In this document: piece by piece, positions 7,178-16,516 of the stretch
Layout of the letters: every line of letters begins with the position of its first letter
How positions within the stretch are numbered: the first letter of the stretch is position 1
Assembly: GCF_015070375.1 (NCBI RefSeq)
Contig: NZ_JADCLL010000009.1
Location: 140,583 to 204,582 of the forward strand
DNA length: 64,000 nt
Origin: Nocardioides kribbensis
GTDB taxonomy: Bacteria; Actinomycetota; Actinomycetes; Propionibacteriales; Nocardioidaceae
Direction of reading: 5' to 3'
Made by a program: the position numbers and the translations under genes
The notes under the pieces: generated by a model
Seen by the model: only the letters and a program-made list of their open reading frames with translations
Database searches by the model: none
Told to the model about the DNA's origin: nothing

Positions 7178-8398
7178 ATGCCCCCCCGCCCCCGCCGTCG
7201 CCCGAGCGACCGGACGACACGCGCCCGCCTGGCGTCCGTCCTGGCGCTCTGCCTCGTGGCCGTGGGGTCCACCGGCACACTGCCGCCGGCCGCCGCCCAC
7301 GAAGGTTCAGCCGACCCCGCGCACGCCTACTACGGGATCCTGGGCGCCAACGCGCTCGACCTCACCACGCTGACCGGGACCGGCGTGACCGCGGTCTCGC
7401 TCGAGGTCGGCTGGGACCGGCTGGAGCCGCAGCGGGGCCGCGTCGACCCGGTCTACGCCGCCCAGGTCGCCGGTCGCGCCGAGCAGATCCGCGCGGCAGG
7501 CCTCGACGTCATCCTCGACGCCGGCCTGCAGTACCCGCCGTCCTGGGTGTTCGACGTCGGCGGCGACACCCGCTTCGTCAACCAGTACGGCGACGTCTGG
7601 CAGGGCCAGGTCGGTGCTCGGGTGCCCGACGCCGTCTTCAACCCGAGGGTGCGACGGGCCCAGAACCGCTACCTCCACCGGCTGTCGGCGGTGCTCGACG
7701 ACGGGCCCATCGCCGCGATCCGCGTCGGGGGGCTCTGGTACAACGAGCTCCACTACCCCCCTGCCACCGTCGGCGACCACCGCAACAGCCTGTGGGCCTT
7801 CAGTCCCACGGCCCAGGCCCAGTCACCCGTGCCCGGCTACCGACCCGGGCAGGGCACGACGGAGGAGACGGCCGCCTTCCTGACGTGGTACCTCGAGGAG
7901 ATCAACGACTACGGGATGTGGCAGCTGCGGCACTACCGCAGGGCCTTCGGGTGGAGGCCCACCCTCCAGCTGCTGCTCCCGGGGTGGGGAGTGCGCCCCG
8001 GCGACGTCGACAAGGCCGTGGCGGGCGGCCTGCGCGGTGCCACCCGTGGCGAGCTGACCGGCGCCCTCAACGAGGGCCTCGACTGGGCCGGTCTGCTGCC
8101 TCGCGTGGCCACCGTGCGCGGGCACAACGAGGCCTACACCACCTGGGTCGACGCTGCCGACCAGGGCACCGACCCGGTCTACGAGAGCCCGGTGCGGCAC
8201 CTGGTGCGACTCGCGGAACCCCTGGGCCTGCCGGTCGCCGGCGAGAACACCGGCACCAACTCCCCCGAGGAGATGCAGCGCTCGGTCGACCGGGTGCACG
8301 AGCTGGGCCTCACCGGCCTGGTGTGGATGAACGCAGCCCAGCTCCAGGACGGTCGGTGGGCGACCCTGGACGACTACCGGCGCCTTCTGGCCCCCTGA
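7178..8398 (+). CDS. Secreted TIM-barrel glycoside hydrolase (GH42-like)
   Basis: 406-residue exported protein. The N-terminus is Arg-rich, followed by a hydrophobic stretch (LASVLALCLVAVGS) and an AAA-H cleavage region near residue 40. The mature part looks like a beta-galactosidase/GH42-type (alpha/beta)8 barrel: VSLEVGWDRLEPQRGRVD near 73-90, VILDAGLQYPPSW near 112-124, and a WYNELHYP block whose Asn-Glu pair fits the acid/base. AGENTGTNSPEEM fits the nucleophile strand. The substrate is not predictable. I use ATG 7178 rather than an upstream ATG at 7100, which would place the signal peptide internally. It converges on the acyltransferase gene and overlaps its end by 89 nt. It may trim or degrade an extracellular polysaccharide made by the neighbouring locus. 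Confidence 0.75.
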   Translation: MPPRPRRRPSDRTTRARLASVLALCLVAVGSTGTLPPAAAHEGSADPAHAYYGILGANALDLTTLTGTGVTAVSLEVGWDRLEPQRGRVDPVYAAQVAGRAEQIRAAGLDVILDAGLQYPPSWVFDVGGDTRFVNQYGDVWQGQVGARVPDAVFNPRVRRAQNRYLHRLSAVLDDGPIAAIRVGGLWYNELHYPPATVGDHRNSLWAFSPTAQAQSPVPGYRPGQGTTEETAAFLTWYLEEINDYGMWQLRHYRRAFGWRPTLQLLLPGWGVRPGDVDKAVAGGLRGATRGELTGALNEGLDWAGLLPRVATVRGHNEAYTTWVDAADQGTDPVYESPVRHLVRLAEPLGLPVAGENTGTNSPEEMQRSVDRVHELGLTGLVWMNAAQLQDGRWATLDDYRRLLAP

Positions 8399-10529
8399 CC
8401 AGCGGACCGCCTGCGCCGCTAGCGCCGCCGGTCAGCGCGGCGGTGGAGCGCAGGGCGGAGGCCAGCAGGGGCTCCACCCGCTCGGCGAAGGCCGTCGTCA
8501 TGTGGACGGCGTCCGACCGCACGGGCACACCGTCCACGAAGCTCGGGCACTGGTCCCGGAAGCAGAACCACGGCGCCGAGTTGATCCACGTGCCGCCCAG
8601 GTCGGCGGCCATCGCCTGCTCGGAGCGGGCCCGGCTGACCCACGAGTCGCTCACCTGACCGACGCAGTCGACGGGCGAGGACAGCCGGGTGTAGCACTCC
8701 TCGATGTCGGTCCCGCCGGGCGGCGGGGCGAGGACCACCACGGCGGCTCCCGCGGCGGCCGCGGGGGCGAGCAGCTGCTCCACGCCCCGCGCCCACCCGC
8801 TGTCGCTCACCGAGTCGCCGGTGCCCAGCACGTCGGGTGTCTCCGAGGAGTTGGACACGACCACCACGTCGGGGTCGAGGTCGGCGATGGTGGCGAGGGC
8901 TGCGTCGCGTCGCGTCGCGCAGTCGTCGACGGCCTCGCTGCTGCTGCCGACCGGCAGCGGCACGAAGGGACAGCCGAACGTGCCCAGGCTGACCAGGTCC
9001 CACGACCCGCGGGCCCCGAGCACCTCGCGCAGAGGGGCGACGTAGGTCAGCGAGACGGAGTCGCCCACGACCACCGCGGTCCTCCGGGCGGCCGGCGACC
9101 CCCACGTGCACGCCTCGAGGTCGACGGACTCCGTGCTCACCCCGCAGGCGACCACGTCGTCCGGCGCCTGGGCGCTCCCGATCGCCTGCTCCATGCTCGG
9201 ATCGAGCACCGGCCAGTCGGTTGTCTCCAGCGCCGCCAGCACCTTCTCCTGCCAGCGCGTCTCCGCCGCGGTCAGCGGAGCGACCGTCGTGGCCGCGGGA
9301 GCCGCTGCGGTCAGGTCGACCTCGGGCTGGGCGGCCGTGGGCCGCAGGGCGAGGCCGGCGAGCAGGGCGGTCACCGTGACGGCGCCGAGACTGGCGACCA
9401 GCAGCCGGTAGCGGGGTGTGAGCACGCCCGAGGTGGCCGCTCGCCCGGAGGACCGCTGTCGCGAGCGACGCAGCGGGGTCTCCACCAGCTCGTAGGAGTA
9501 GTAGGCGGCGACCAGCATGGCGAGCGCCGCCCCGGCGCGGGTCACCGTGGTCTCCGCGACGACCGCGAACCCGAGGACGATGACCGGGAAGTGCCACAGG
9601 TAGAGGGAGTAGGAGCGGTCGCCCAGCCAGGTGGCGACGCGGTTGCGCAGCAGCCACGGACCGTCGGCGTGCTCGGGCACCCCGGCGAGCACCACCAGGG
9701 CGGTGGCCGCGACAGGGGCGGCCGCCCAGGGGCCGGGGAACGCCAGGTCGGAGCCGACCAGCAGCAGCGAGGCCACGATGCCCGTCAGCCCGACCCACGA
9801 CAGCACGCGAGCCGGGACGGGGCGGATCCGGCGCAGCACCGGGACGCCGGCCGCGAGACCCGCCCCGACGGCCAGCTCCCAGGCACGGGAGAAGGTGGAG
9901 AAGTAGGCCACCGTGGGGGCGACGGCCGACTCGTGCACCGCCCACGCGAACGACGCGAGTGCGAGCAGGGCGGCCGTCGCCCCCACGACCACACGCTGGG
10001 CGCCCCGGACGCCCGCGCGCGAGGTCAGGGCCGCGAGGGCGACCAGGAGCACCGGCCAGACGACGTAGTACTGCTCCTCGACGGCGAAGGACCAGTAGTG
10101 CTGCAGCGGCGACGGTGGGGCGTCGGCCCGGAAGTAGTCGGTGCCCTCGAGCCCGAAGCGCCAGTTGGCGGCGAAGGCCACGGCCCAGCCGGCGTCGGTG
10201 ACGGTGGCCGCGAGCCGGGGGCCGGAGTAGATCAGCCACGACCCGAGGAGGGTGACGGCGAGCACGAGCCAGGCCGCCGGCAGCAGTCTGCGAGCACGTC
10301 GCTCGTAGAAGCCCCTCAGGGAGATGCGGCCGGTCGAAGCCCGCTCCCGCAGCAGCAGGTCGGTGATGAGGAAGCCGGAGAGCACGAAGAAGACGTCGAC
10401 CCCGACGAAGCCGCCGGTGGGCCAGCCGAGGAGGTGGTCACCGACGACCGCCACGACCGCGAGGGCGCGGAGGCCCTGGATGTCGCGCCGGTGCTGGCTC
10501 CCTTCCGGGGCTGGCACGCCCGCGCTCAC
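8310..10529 (-). CDS. OafA/YrhL-type membrane acyltransferase with C-terminal SGNH domain
   Basis: 739-residue polysaccharide O-acyltransferase. Residues ~15-360 are an Acyl_transf_3 domain with about ten membrane helices and the family motif GFVGVDVFFVLSGFLIT preceded by the conserved His (VVGDHLLGWPTGG). After a linker an extracytoplasmic SGNH esterase-like domain follows: VVVGDSVSLTY supplies the Ser, VVVVSNSSETPD the Asn block, and SDAVHMTTAF the Asp-His pair. The two domains together move an acetyl or similar group across the membrane to a sugar. Start GTG 10529 overlaps the previous gene's stop (GTGA). The last ~30 codons are low-complexity and overlap the convergent glycosidase gene; an annotation error in the true C-terminus cannot be excluded, but no earlier in-frame stop exists. 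Confidence 0.9.
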   Translation of the reverse strand: MSAGVPAPEGSQHRRDIQGLRALAVVAVVGDHLLGWPTGGFVGVDVFFVLSGFLITDLLLRERASTGRISLRGFYERRARRLLPAAWLVLAVTLLGSWLIYSGPRLAATVTDAGWAVAFAANWRFGLEGTDYFRADAPPSPLQHYWSFAVEEQYYVVWPVLLVALAALTSRAGVRGAQRVVVGATAALLALASFAWAVHESAVAPTVAYFSTFSRAWELAVGAGLAAGVPVLRRIRPVPARVLSWVGLTGIVASLLLVGSDLAFPGPWAAAPVAATALVVLAGVPEHADGPWLLRNRVATWLGDRSYSLYLWHFPVIVLGFAVVAETTVTRAGAALAMLVAAYYSYELVETPLRRSRQRSSGRAATSGVLTPRYRLLVASLGAVTVTALLAGLALRPTAAQPEVDLTAAAPAATTVAPLTAAETRWQEKVLAALETTDWPVLDPSMEQAIGSAQAPDDVVACGVSTESVDLEACTWGSPAARRTAVVVGDSVSLTYVAPLREVLGARGSWDLVSLGTFGCPFVPLPVGSSSEAVDDCATRRDAALATIADLDPDVVVVSNSSETPDVLGTGDSVSDSGWARGVEQLLAPAAAAGAAVVVLAPPPGGTDIEECYTRLSSPVDCVGQVSDSWVSRARSEQAMAADLGGTWINSAPWFCFRDQCPSFVDGVPVRSDAVHMTTAFAERVEPLLASALRSTAALTGGASGAGGPLVRGPEGAGSRPGSPTDRPGAGLRSSTPGR

Positions 10530-11680
10530 CTGCGCTCCGCCGGGTCGGGCCTGGACGCCGCGCCCGCTTGGGCCACGTCGAGGTAGACGGTCTCCTGCTC
10601 GCGCGCGATGGCGTCCCACTCGAAGCGACGGGCGAAGTCGCGCCCGTTGCTGGCGGCACGCGCCTTGAGACCAGGGTCGGCCCACGCGTCCGCGAGCGCC
10701 TCGCCGTAGGCCCCGGTGTCGAGCAGGTCGGGCACGAGTACGCCGCTCCCCTCGGGCACGACCTCGCGCAGGCAGGGGATGGCAAAGGCCACCACGGGGC
10801 TGCCACAGGCCAGCGCCTCTACCGCCACCATGCCGAAGGTCTCGTAGCGCGAGGGCATCGCGACGACCCGCGCCCCGGCGAGCAGCCGGAGCTTCTCCTC
10901 CCCCTCCACCCGGCCGAGCATCACCACGCTGTCAGCGATGCCGAGACGCTCGCAGAGCCGCTCCAGCCTGGCCCGGTCGGGACCGTCGCCGGCGATGACC
11001 AGGCGTCCGCCGACCCGGTGGGCGACGCCGGCCCAGGCTTCGCAGAGCAGGTCGAGCCCCTTCTGCGCGATCTCGAGGCGGCCGAGGTAGACCACGTCGC
11101 CGCTGTCGGGCTCGCGCACCTCGAAGGCCTCGGGCTCGACCCCGTTCGGCACGACGTCAACGCGCAGCGCGGGTGCGCGCGACCCGATCTGGTCGGCGAG
11201 ATCGTGCGAGACGGCCACCGCTCGGCGGTGGGAGCGCAGCCCCAGGGACTCGAAGGCGAGGAACGGCAGGTGGTACTGCCGCGACTTGCCCGCTGCGTCC
11301 AGCCACTGCACCACCGCGAGCGTCGGGCGTCGGGTCCACCGCGGCGCCGAGACCGACCCGAGCGGCGCCGCGAACTCCTCCACGACGAGGTCGTGGTGCC
11401 GGGAGTGGCGCAGGAGGAACCACGGCAAGCAGGCGAAGTAGCTGAGCAGCGAGACCATGTAGCCGCGACCGATGCCGAGGTGGACGTGCCGTACGCCGTC
11501 CTCGACACGGTCCTCCGCGCCCGGGTAGCGGGCGGTGACCATCGTGATGTCGTGGTGCCGCGCGAGCCGTGCGTTGACGGCCCGGTTGCGCGCCGAGCCG
11601 CCCCCGCTCCCGGGGCGTCGATGGTCCTCGAACCCGAGGTGGAGCACGCGGAGCCTGCGGGAAGGGCTGTCGGCCGTCAC
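10526..11680 (-). CDS. GT4 family glycosyltransferase
   Basis: 384-residue cytoplasmic GT-B fold transferase. The N-terminal domain begins RRLRVLHLGFEDHRRPGSGGGS, the Gly-rich acceptor-side loop. The C-terminal domain has VPNGVEPEAF, VVYLGRLEIAQKGLDLL, RLVIAGDGPDRARL and the ExFGMVAVEALACGSPVVA block, the E(x7)E donor-binding signature of GT4 retaining enzymes. Donor and acceptor cannot be predicted. Start GTG 11680 overlaps the stop of the SGNH fragment. It is part of the minus-strand polysaccharide operon and probably adds a sugar to the lipid-linked repeat unit. Confidence 0.88.
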   Translation of the reverse strand: MTADSPSRRLRVLHLGFEDHRRPGSGGGSARNRAVNARLARHHDITMVTARYPGAEDRVEDGVRHVHLGIGRGYMVSLLSYFACLPWFLLRHSRHHDLVVEEFAAPLGSVSAPRWTRRPTLAVVQWLDAAGKSRQYHLPFLAFESLGLRSHRRAVAVSHDLADQIGSRAPALRVDVVPNGVEPEAFEVREPDSGDVVYLGRLEIAQKGLDLLCEAWAGVAHRVGGRLVIAGDGPDRARLERLCERLGIADSVVMLGRVEGEEKLRLLAGARVVAMPSRYETFGMVAVEALACGSPVVAFAIPCLREVVPEGSGVLVPDLLDTGAYGEALADAWADPGLKARAASNGRDFARRFEWDAIAREQETVYLDVAQAGAASRPDPAERR

Positions 11681-12042
11681 TGCTGCCGCCCGACCGCCGA
11701 CGGGCTCACGTCGATCCGTGCGGTCACGACGCCGGCGAGACGTTCATGGCCCGAGGCGCTCCAGTGCATGTGGTCGGCGAGGTAGTCGCCCCAGACATCG
11801 AGCTCCGGGGTGGGATCCACGAACTCGGCTCCGTGCTTCGCGGCTGCCCTGCGCAGCACAGTCGCGAGGTGAGAAGTGGTCGCAGGAGCAGAACGCTCAG
11901 GGCATTCGTGACCCCAGTCCGGGGGGTGCTGGACGCCCATGGTGATGCCGTGGCAGCGTGGAATAGTCGCAGATGCGACTACTCGGATCTTCTCAGGTAA
12001 CTGCATTCCAGGGCGGTGATGGCTGACGCGCTGGTCCGTCAT
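11677..12042 (-). CDS. Short SGNH-hydrolase-like protein, probably a truncated remnant
   Basis: 121 residues. Only the C-terminal third resembles an SGNH hydrolase: FVDPTPELDVWGDYLADHMHWSASGHERLA holds the expected Asp...His block (D-H-M-H-W-S-A-S-G-H). The N-terminal GDS catalytic-serine block and the Gly block are missing. The DNA coding for the first ~40 residues is AT-richer than its neighbours (about 55% G+C by hand count at 11941-12000). This fits a deletion that fused a short foreign or degraded stretch to an SGNH end. It nevertheless overlaps the flippase stop (ATGA) and the next GT start (GTGA), so it is probably translated. It may be an inactive leftover or a small partner of the acyltransferase. 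Confidence 0.55.
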   Translation of the reverse strand: MTDQRVSHHRPGMQLPEKIRVVASATIPRCHGITMGVQHPPDWGHECPERSAPATTSHLATVLRRAAAKHGAEFVDPTPELDVWGDYLADHMHWSASGHERLAGVVTARIDVSPSAVGRQQ

Positions 12043-13481
12043 GAGTCGCCTCTCGATACGAGGATGGTGTGCAGGGAGGTGCCGAGGAGCGCCGCGGTGG
12101 CCAGCGGCACGGCCAGGAGCCAGACCCAGGTGGAGCCGGAGGCGTCGCCGCCTGCGAGGAACGCCGTGGCGAGCAGGGCGCCGGCGAGGTCCGACCGCCC
12201 GACACCTGCCCAGGGGCGCCACGACCGGGTGCGCACCGCGAGGTGGCACAGCAGTCCCACCATGACGACGGCCGCGGTGAGTGCCACGGCGTGGGCACCG
12301 CGCGTGGACGCCAGCACGAGGGCGACGGTCTGCAGCACGGCGGCCGCGAGCAGGACCAGGAGCGCAGTGCGGGAGCGCGCGCGGGCGAGGAGGCCCACCA
12401 CGAGGAGGTTGACCACACCGGCAGCGACTCCCGTGACCCCGGTGATGCGCACCAGCGCGGACACCTCGCCAGCGGCTTCCCCGCCCACCACCGCGACCAG
12501 GTCGGTCGGCACGGTGAGGAAGGCGAGGAGGGCGAGGACTCCCAGTCGGGCGAAGAGGGCTACCCCCAGCCGCAGCTGCTCGGCATGAGCCTCGTCGGAC
12601 CGAGCGGCGACGAGGGCGGGATAGATGGCTTGGCCGAGCGCGATGCTGAGGAAGAGCGGCGCGCGCCCGAGCAGCGCAGCGGCCTGGTAGGCGTACCCGT
12701 CCAGGTCCGACCAACCAGCCGCTGCCGCCACCACGGTGTCGACGCTCGACAGCATCGTCAGCAGCACCTGCACGACGCCGAGCACCAGGGCCGTGGACAA
12801 CAGCTCGCGGGTGACGCCCCGACGGGGTCGTCGCAGCGGTAGGCCGGCACGGCACAGGACGACAGCCGCCAGCAGCAGCAGTGCGCTGGCTATCGGCATC
12901 CCGGCTACCGCGCCGATCGCCGATCCGCCGAGCGCGACCACCGCGACCAGACCGATCACGATCCGGCCCATGGCCTCGCCGATGCGCAGCAGAGCGATGG
13001 TCGACATGCGTTGCTGACCCTGGAGGAACCCGACCGGGGCTGCGAGCAGCGAGGTCGCCAGTGCTGCGCCGGCTGCGACGAGGGCGAGGCCGGGACCTCC
13101 GATGCCCAGGCAGATCACGAACGTCAGCGCCGCCAGCACGACACCCTGGACGGAGGCTGCGACCACGCCGAAGTGGAGTGCCTGTCGTCGGGCGTGCCCC
13201 GCACCCTCGCCCAGGGTCGAGGCGTGGGCCACCTCGCGGGCCACGACCCACGGCACCGCCGCCATGACCCCGGTCCCGATCACCAGGAGCACCGACTGCA
13301 CGCCGACGAACTCGACGAACGCGGCCTGCGGCAGCAGCCTCGCCATGGAGAGGCTGAAGAGGTAGTTGCCGCCGCTGATGGCCACGACGGCCAGGGAGAG
13401 CCAGAGAGCCCCGCGGGCCCAGCCGCTCGACGCGGAGGGCGAGGAGGGTCCGGCGGTGTCCTCGACCGTCGAGCCGGTCAT
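12039..13481 (-). CDS. Wzx-like polysaccharide flippase / export protein
   Basis: 480-residue integral membrane protein with about 12-14 hydrophobic helices and few charged loops, of the MOP (MATE/Wzx) exporter type. The N-terminus (GALWLSLAVVAISGGNYLFSL and QAAFVEFVGVQSV) matches the usual start of oligosaccharide flippases. The expected role is moving an undecaprenyl-linked repeat unit to the outer face. Start ATG 13481 overlaps the upstream gene stop (ATGA). No recognisable Wzy polymerase is found in the window, although the PMT-like proteins nearby have a similar topology. Substrate specificity cannot be predicted. Confidence 0.82.
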   Translation of the reverse strand: MTGSTVEDTAGPSSPSASSGWARGALWLSLAVVAISGGNYLFSLSMARLLPQAAFVEFVGVQSVLLVIGTGVMAAVPWVVAREVAHASTLGEGAGHARRQALHFGVVAASVQGVVLAALTFVICLGIGGPGLALVAAGAALATSLLAAPVGFLQGQQRMSTIALLRIGEAMGRIVIGLVAVVALGGSAIGAVAGMPIASALLLLAAVVLCRAGLPLRRPRRGVTRELLSTALVLGVVQVLLTMLSSVDTVVAAAAGWSDLDGYAYQAAALLGRAPLFLSIALGQAIYPALVAARSDEAHAEQLRLGVALFARLGVLALLAFLTVPTDLVAVVGGEAAGEVSALVRITGVTGVAAGVVNLLVVGLLARARSRTALLVLLAAAVLQTVALVLASTRGAHAVALTAAVVMVGLLCHLAVRTRSWRPWAGVGRSDLAGALLATAFLAGGDASGSTWVWLLAVPLATAALLGTSLHTILVSRGDS

Positions 13482-15112
13482 GACGACCCGCCCGTCAGGG
13501 GGCGCACGTCGAACAGCACGAGCCGGTCTCCGTCGCCCGCCGGCGCCTCGAAGACGACGTCCGCCTGCTTCTCCAGACGCGCCAGGACAGCCGGCCTGGC
13601 GAGGCCGTACCCCTCACGTACGAGCTTGGTCTGCACGAGGACGTAGTCGACGTCCTCGCGACGGAATTCGCGCACGGTCGACCACTCGCCCAGCTCGGCG
13701 TTCTCGACCAGGAACTGCGCGGTGCCCTCGGTGACCGCCATGCGGCTGCCGGCGGTGATGGCGTCGGCCTCCCAGTGCACGAAGGCCGCGTAGGCATCGA
13801 CGTCGGTCGTGTGGGTGCGGTGCCACACCGACACGTCGAAGAGCACCGGCACGACCACGAGGACGGCGACCACGACGGGGGCGAGTCGGTGGCCGATGCC
13901 GGCGGCCCACGACCGGGCCCACAGGACGAGGGTCAGGACGCAGGGCGCCAGGGTGATGTAGTACATCTGCTCCTCGATCGAGCCGATGAACGTGGCGTAG
14001 ACGAGGTAGCCGCAGGCAGCCAGGCTCCAGGCCGGCAGCACCACGGCCATCGGGTCCGGCCTCAGGGCGGCACGCTCGCTGGCGGCGACGAGCCGCCGCA
14101 GCAGCACGAGCGTGGCGATGCCGCCGAGCAGGAGGAGGCCGTAGGTCACCGCGAAGTCCTGGGCGTTGGCGGCGATGCGGGAGGTGAGCGTCACCTGGGT
14201 CGTCGGGGAGTTGAAGCCGGTCGGCTGCTCGGTGCCGACGAGCCGCGCGAGCCCCTCGGTCCGCGAGTCCCACCAGGTGGAGAAGCCGTACGACGAGGCC
14301 ACCGCCAGGCTGCACGCCGCGTAGCCGGCGATGCTGCCGACCAGCACGGTCACCGTGGTCCGCCGGCGCACCGCCGCACCGAACCACAGGGCCAGCACGG
14401 CGAGGGCTCCGACCAGCACCATGCCGAAGGTCTCCTTGGTCGAGAGCGTCAGCCCGCCGAGGACGGCCGCGCCGGCGGTGGCCCACCGCTCGCGGGTCCG
14501 CTCGGTGGTGCGAGCAGCGGTGACCAGGAGCAGCAGGCACCCGAGGAGGAACAGCTGGGCGAAGGGCTCGATCAGCACCCTGCTGTCGAAGGAGATCTGG
14601 AAGGGGTCGACGGCGACCAGGCCACCCGCGACGAGGGCCGGGACCCGGCCCAGACCCACACGGCGGGCCAGGGCCCAGACCGCGACGACGACCAGGGCTC
14701 CGGCGGCCGCGCTCACGTGCCGCAGCGCCAGGATCGAGTCGATGGGGGCGAGGTCGGGGCCGAGGAGTCGCAGCGCACCACCGAGGACGAGGAAGGAGAC
14801 CGGCGGGTGCAGGGTGAAGGGCTCGCCGTACAGCACGACCCCTGCACCGGTGGCCACGTTGTGCGCGAGCTCGCGGTAGGTGACCTCGTCGATGAAGACG
14901 TCGTAGGCACTCTCCACACGGAACCACCGCAGCGCGAGCGCGAGCACCAGCAGCCCCGCGGGGAGCAGCAGGTCGACGAGTCGTCCGGTCGGCCTCCTCC
15001 TCAGCGTCGCGGCAGCGCGCTGCGACCAGGCGTGCGTCCTCACCGGCGAGTCGGCCCGGTGGACCGGCTGCTCAGGGCGCGCGGACGTGGCCCGGTCCTC
15101 GGTCTGGGTCAC
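13478..15112 (-). CDS. PMT/ArnT-like membrane glycosyltransferase (GT39/GT83 type)
   Basis: 544-residue polytopic protein. The first external loop carries the acidic pair of GT-C enzymes (VFIDEVTYRELA, Asp75-Glu76), followed by GEPFTLHPPVSFLVLGGALR, the His-Pro-Pro motif common to PMT_2 proteins. About eleven helices follow, then a soluble C-terminal domain of ~120 residues. GT-C enzymes use polyprenyl-phosphate sugars as donors and act outside the membrane. This pairs logically with the polyprenol-phosphate glycosyltransferases at 16509 and 20808. Start GTG 15112, 3 nt after the stop of the next upstream GT4. The acceptor could be the nascent polysaccharide, a lipid or a protein. Confidence 0.82.
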   Translation of the reverse strand: MTQTEDRATSARPEQPVHRADSPVRTHAWSQRAAATLRRRPTGRLVDLLLPAGLLVLALALRWFRVESAYDVFIDEVTYRELAHNVATGAGVVLYGEPFTLHPPVSFLVLGGALRLLGPDLAPIDSILALRHVSAAAGALVVVAVWALARRVGLGRVPALVAGGLVAVDPFQISFDSRVLIEPFAQLFLLGCLLLLVTAARTTERTRERWATAGAAVLGGLTLSTKETFGMVLVGALAVLALWFGAAVRRRTTVTVLVGSIAGYAACSLAVASSYGFSTWWDSRTEGLARLVGTEQPTGFNSPTTQVTLTSRIAANAQDFAVTYGLLLLGGIATLVLLRRLVAASERAALRPDPMAVVLPAWSLAACGYLVYATFIGSIEEQMYYITLAPCVLTLVLWARSWAAGIGHRLAPVVVAVLVVVPVLFDVSVWHRTHTTDVDAYAAFVHWEADAITAGSRMAVTEGTAQFLVENAELGEWSTVREFRREDVDYVLVQTKLVREGYGLARPAVLARLEKQADVVFEAPAGDGDRLVLFDVRPLTGGSS

Positions 15113-15115
15113 GGA

Positions 15116-16516
15116 TCAGCCGGCCAGGGGAGCCAGGTGGTCCCGCCGGCGAGCGACGCGGTACTCGATGCGTCCGTCGTCGACGATGCCGACGCGCCGC
15201 ATCACGGCGGCGCTCGCGCTGGTGTCGGCGTTGGCGAGGAAGACCTCGACCCATCCCGGCCCGGTGCTGACCACGTCGCCGTGTCGCAGACGGGGCTGCC
15301 AGTCGACCGGCACCAGCTCGGCGGGCACCCGCACGACCGTCGAGACGTCTGACCCCGTACGACGCTCGGGGTGGGGCAGCGACAGGCGACGGGTCTCCTG
15401 CTCGACGGCCGACCAGATGCGCCCGGTCATCGCGCTCCAGGTGAAGTTCAGAGCCCAGCCGTGGCAGGCCGCGGCCAGGGCCGCCCGGTGTGCGGGGGCG
15501 GCGAGCTCGGCGAGCAGCGGCGCTGCCGCTTCCGCCAGCGGCTGGGCGTCGTCGATCAGCCAACCGTTGGTGCCGTGCTGGATGGAGTCACGCAGTCCCG
15601 GGCGGGCGTAGGCCACCACCGGGGTGCCGAGTGCGTTGGCCTCGATGACGGAGATGCCCCATCCCTCCCCCTCGGAGGCGTTGACGCACAGCCACGACGC
15701 TGCCACCACCTGGTCGCGCTCCTCGTTGCTGCAGTGGGGCCGGAAGGTGACGATGTCGTCGACGCCGAGGTCTGCGGCCAGGCGCTTCAGACCCTCCAGC
15801 TCGGTGCCCCCTCCCACCACGTCGAGGGTGATGTCGGGGACCGTCGCCCGAAGCGCGGCCACCGCCTCGATGGTCATGCCCGTGCGCTTGTGCGGCACGA
15901 GGCGACCGACGCTCACGACGGAGGGATGGTCCGTCTTGACCGGCGAGGAGGTCGCGAGGTCGAGACTCACCCGCCAGCCTGGCGGGACGATCTTCACCTC
16001 GCCGCGCAGCTGGAGGATCTCCCGCGCGCCCTGGCGGGTGGACGGGGACACGGCGATCACCGTCCTGGTGCCGTAGACGGCGCGCGAGACCGTGGACTCG
16101 AGGAAGCGGCCGACCGCGGCCACCGGCCGCGGGAAGTAGAGGGCGAACTGGTCCTGGTGCACGTGGTGCAGCAGGAGGAGGCACGGGGTCGAGCGCCGCA
16201 CCGCGAGCGGGCTGAAGAACGGGATGCCGTTCTGGGAGTCGATCACGGCCCGCACGCTGCGACGGTGCAGGAGGAGCCACAGCAGCGCCCAGGCGTAGAC
16301 GGTGAAGCGACCACCCCGCCGACGCACGGTGTAGCCGTGCACCTGCTCCTCGCGTGGCCGGCCTGCCACTGAGGAGGTCAGCAGCACCACGCGGTGTCCC
16401 CTTCGGGCGAGGTCCGCAGCGACCTCGTCGCACACCAGCTCCGCCCCACCCGCCTGCGGGTGGTCGAGGTCGCGCCAGTTGGCCACGACGACGTATCCGC
16501 TCGTGTCGTCACGCAC
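15116..16516 (-). CDS. GT4 family glycosyltransferase
   Basis: 466-residue GT-B enzyme. The start has VVVANWRDLDHPQAGGAELVCDEVA, with the acceptor-loop GGAE motif. The C-terminal Rossmann domain has VSVGRLVPHKRTGMTIEAVAAL, LDVVGGGTELEGLKRLA and the EGWGISVIEANALGTPVVA donor signature. An extra ~90 residues at the end (after about 375) do not look like GT4 and form a small beta-rich domain. Start GTG 16516 overlaps the stop of the upstream GT2 by 8 nt. It belongs to the minus-strand polysaccharide operon. The sugar is not predictable. Confidence 0.87.
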   Translation of the reverse strand: MRDDTSGYVVVANWRDLDHPQAGGAELVCDEVAADLARRGHRVVLLTSSVAGRPREEQVHGYTVRRRGGRFTVYAWALLWLLLHRRSVRAVIDSQNGIPFFSPLAVRRSTPCLLLLHHVHQDQFALYFPRPVAAVGRFLESTVSRAVYGTRTVIAVSPSTRQGAREILQLRGEVKIVPPGWRVSLDLATSSPVKTDHPSVVSVGRLVPHKRTGMTIEAVAALRATVPDITLDVVGGGTELEGLKRLAADLGVDDIVTFRPHCSNEERDQVVAASWLCVNASEGEGWGISVIEANALGTPVVAYARPGLRDSIQHGTNGWLIDDAQPLAEAAAPLLAELAAPAHRAALAAACHGWALNFTWSAMTGRIWSAVEQETRRLSLPHPERRTGSDVSTVVRVPAELVPVDWQPRLRHGDVVSTGPGWVEVFLANADTSASAAVMRRVGIVDDGRIEYRVARRRDHLAPLAG

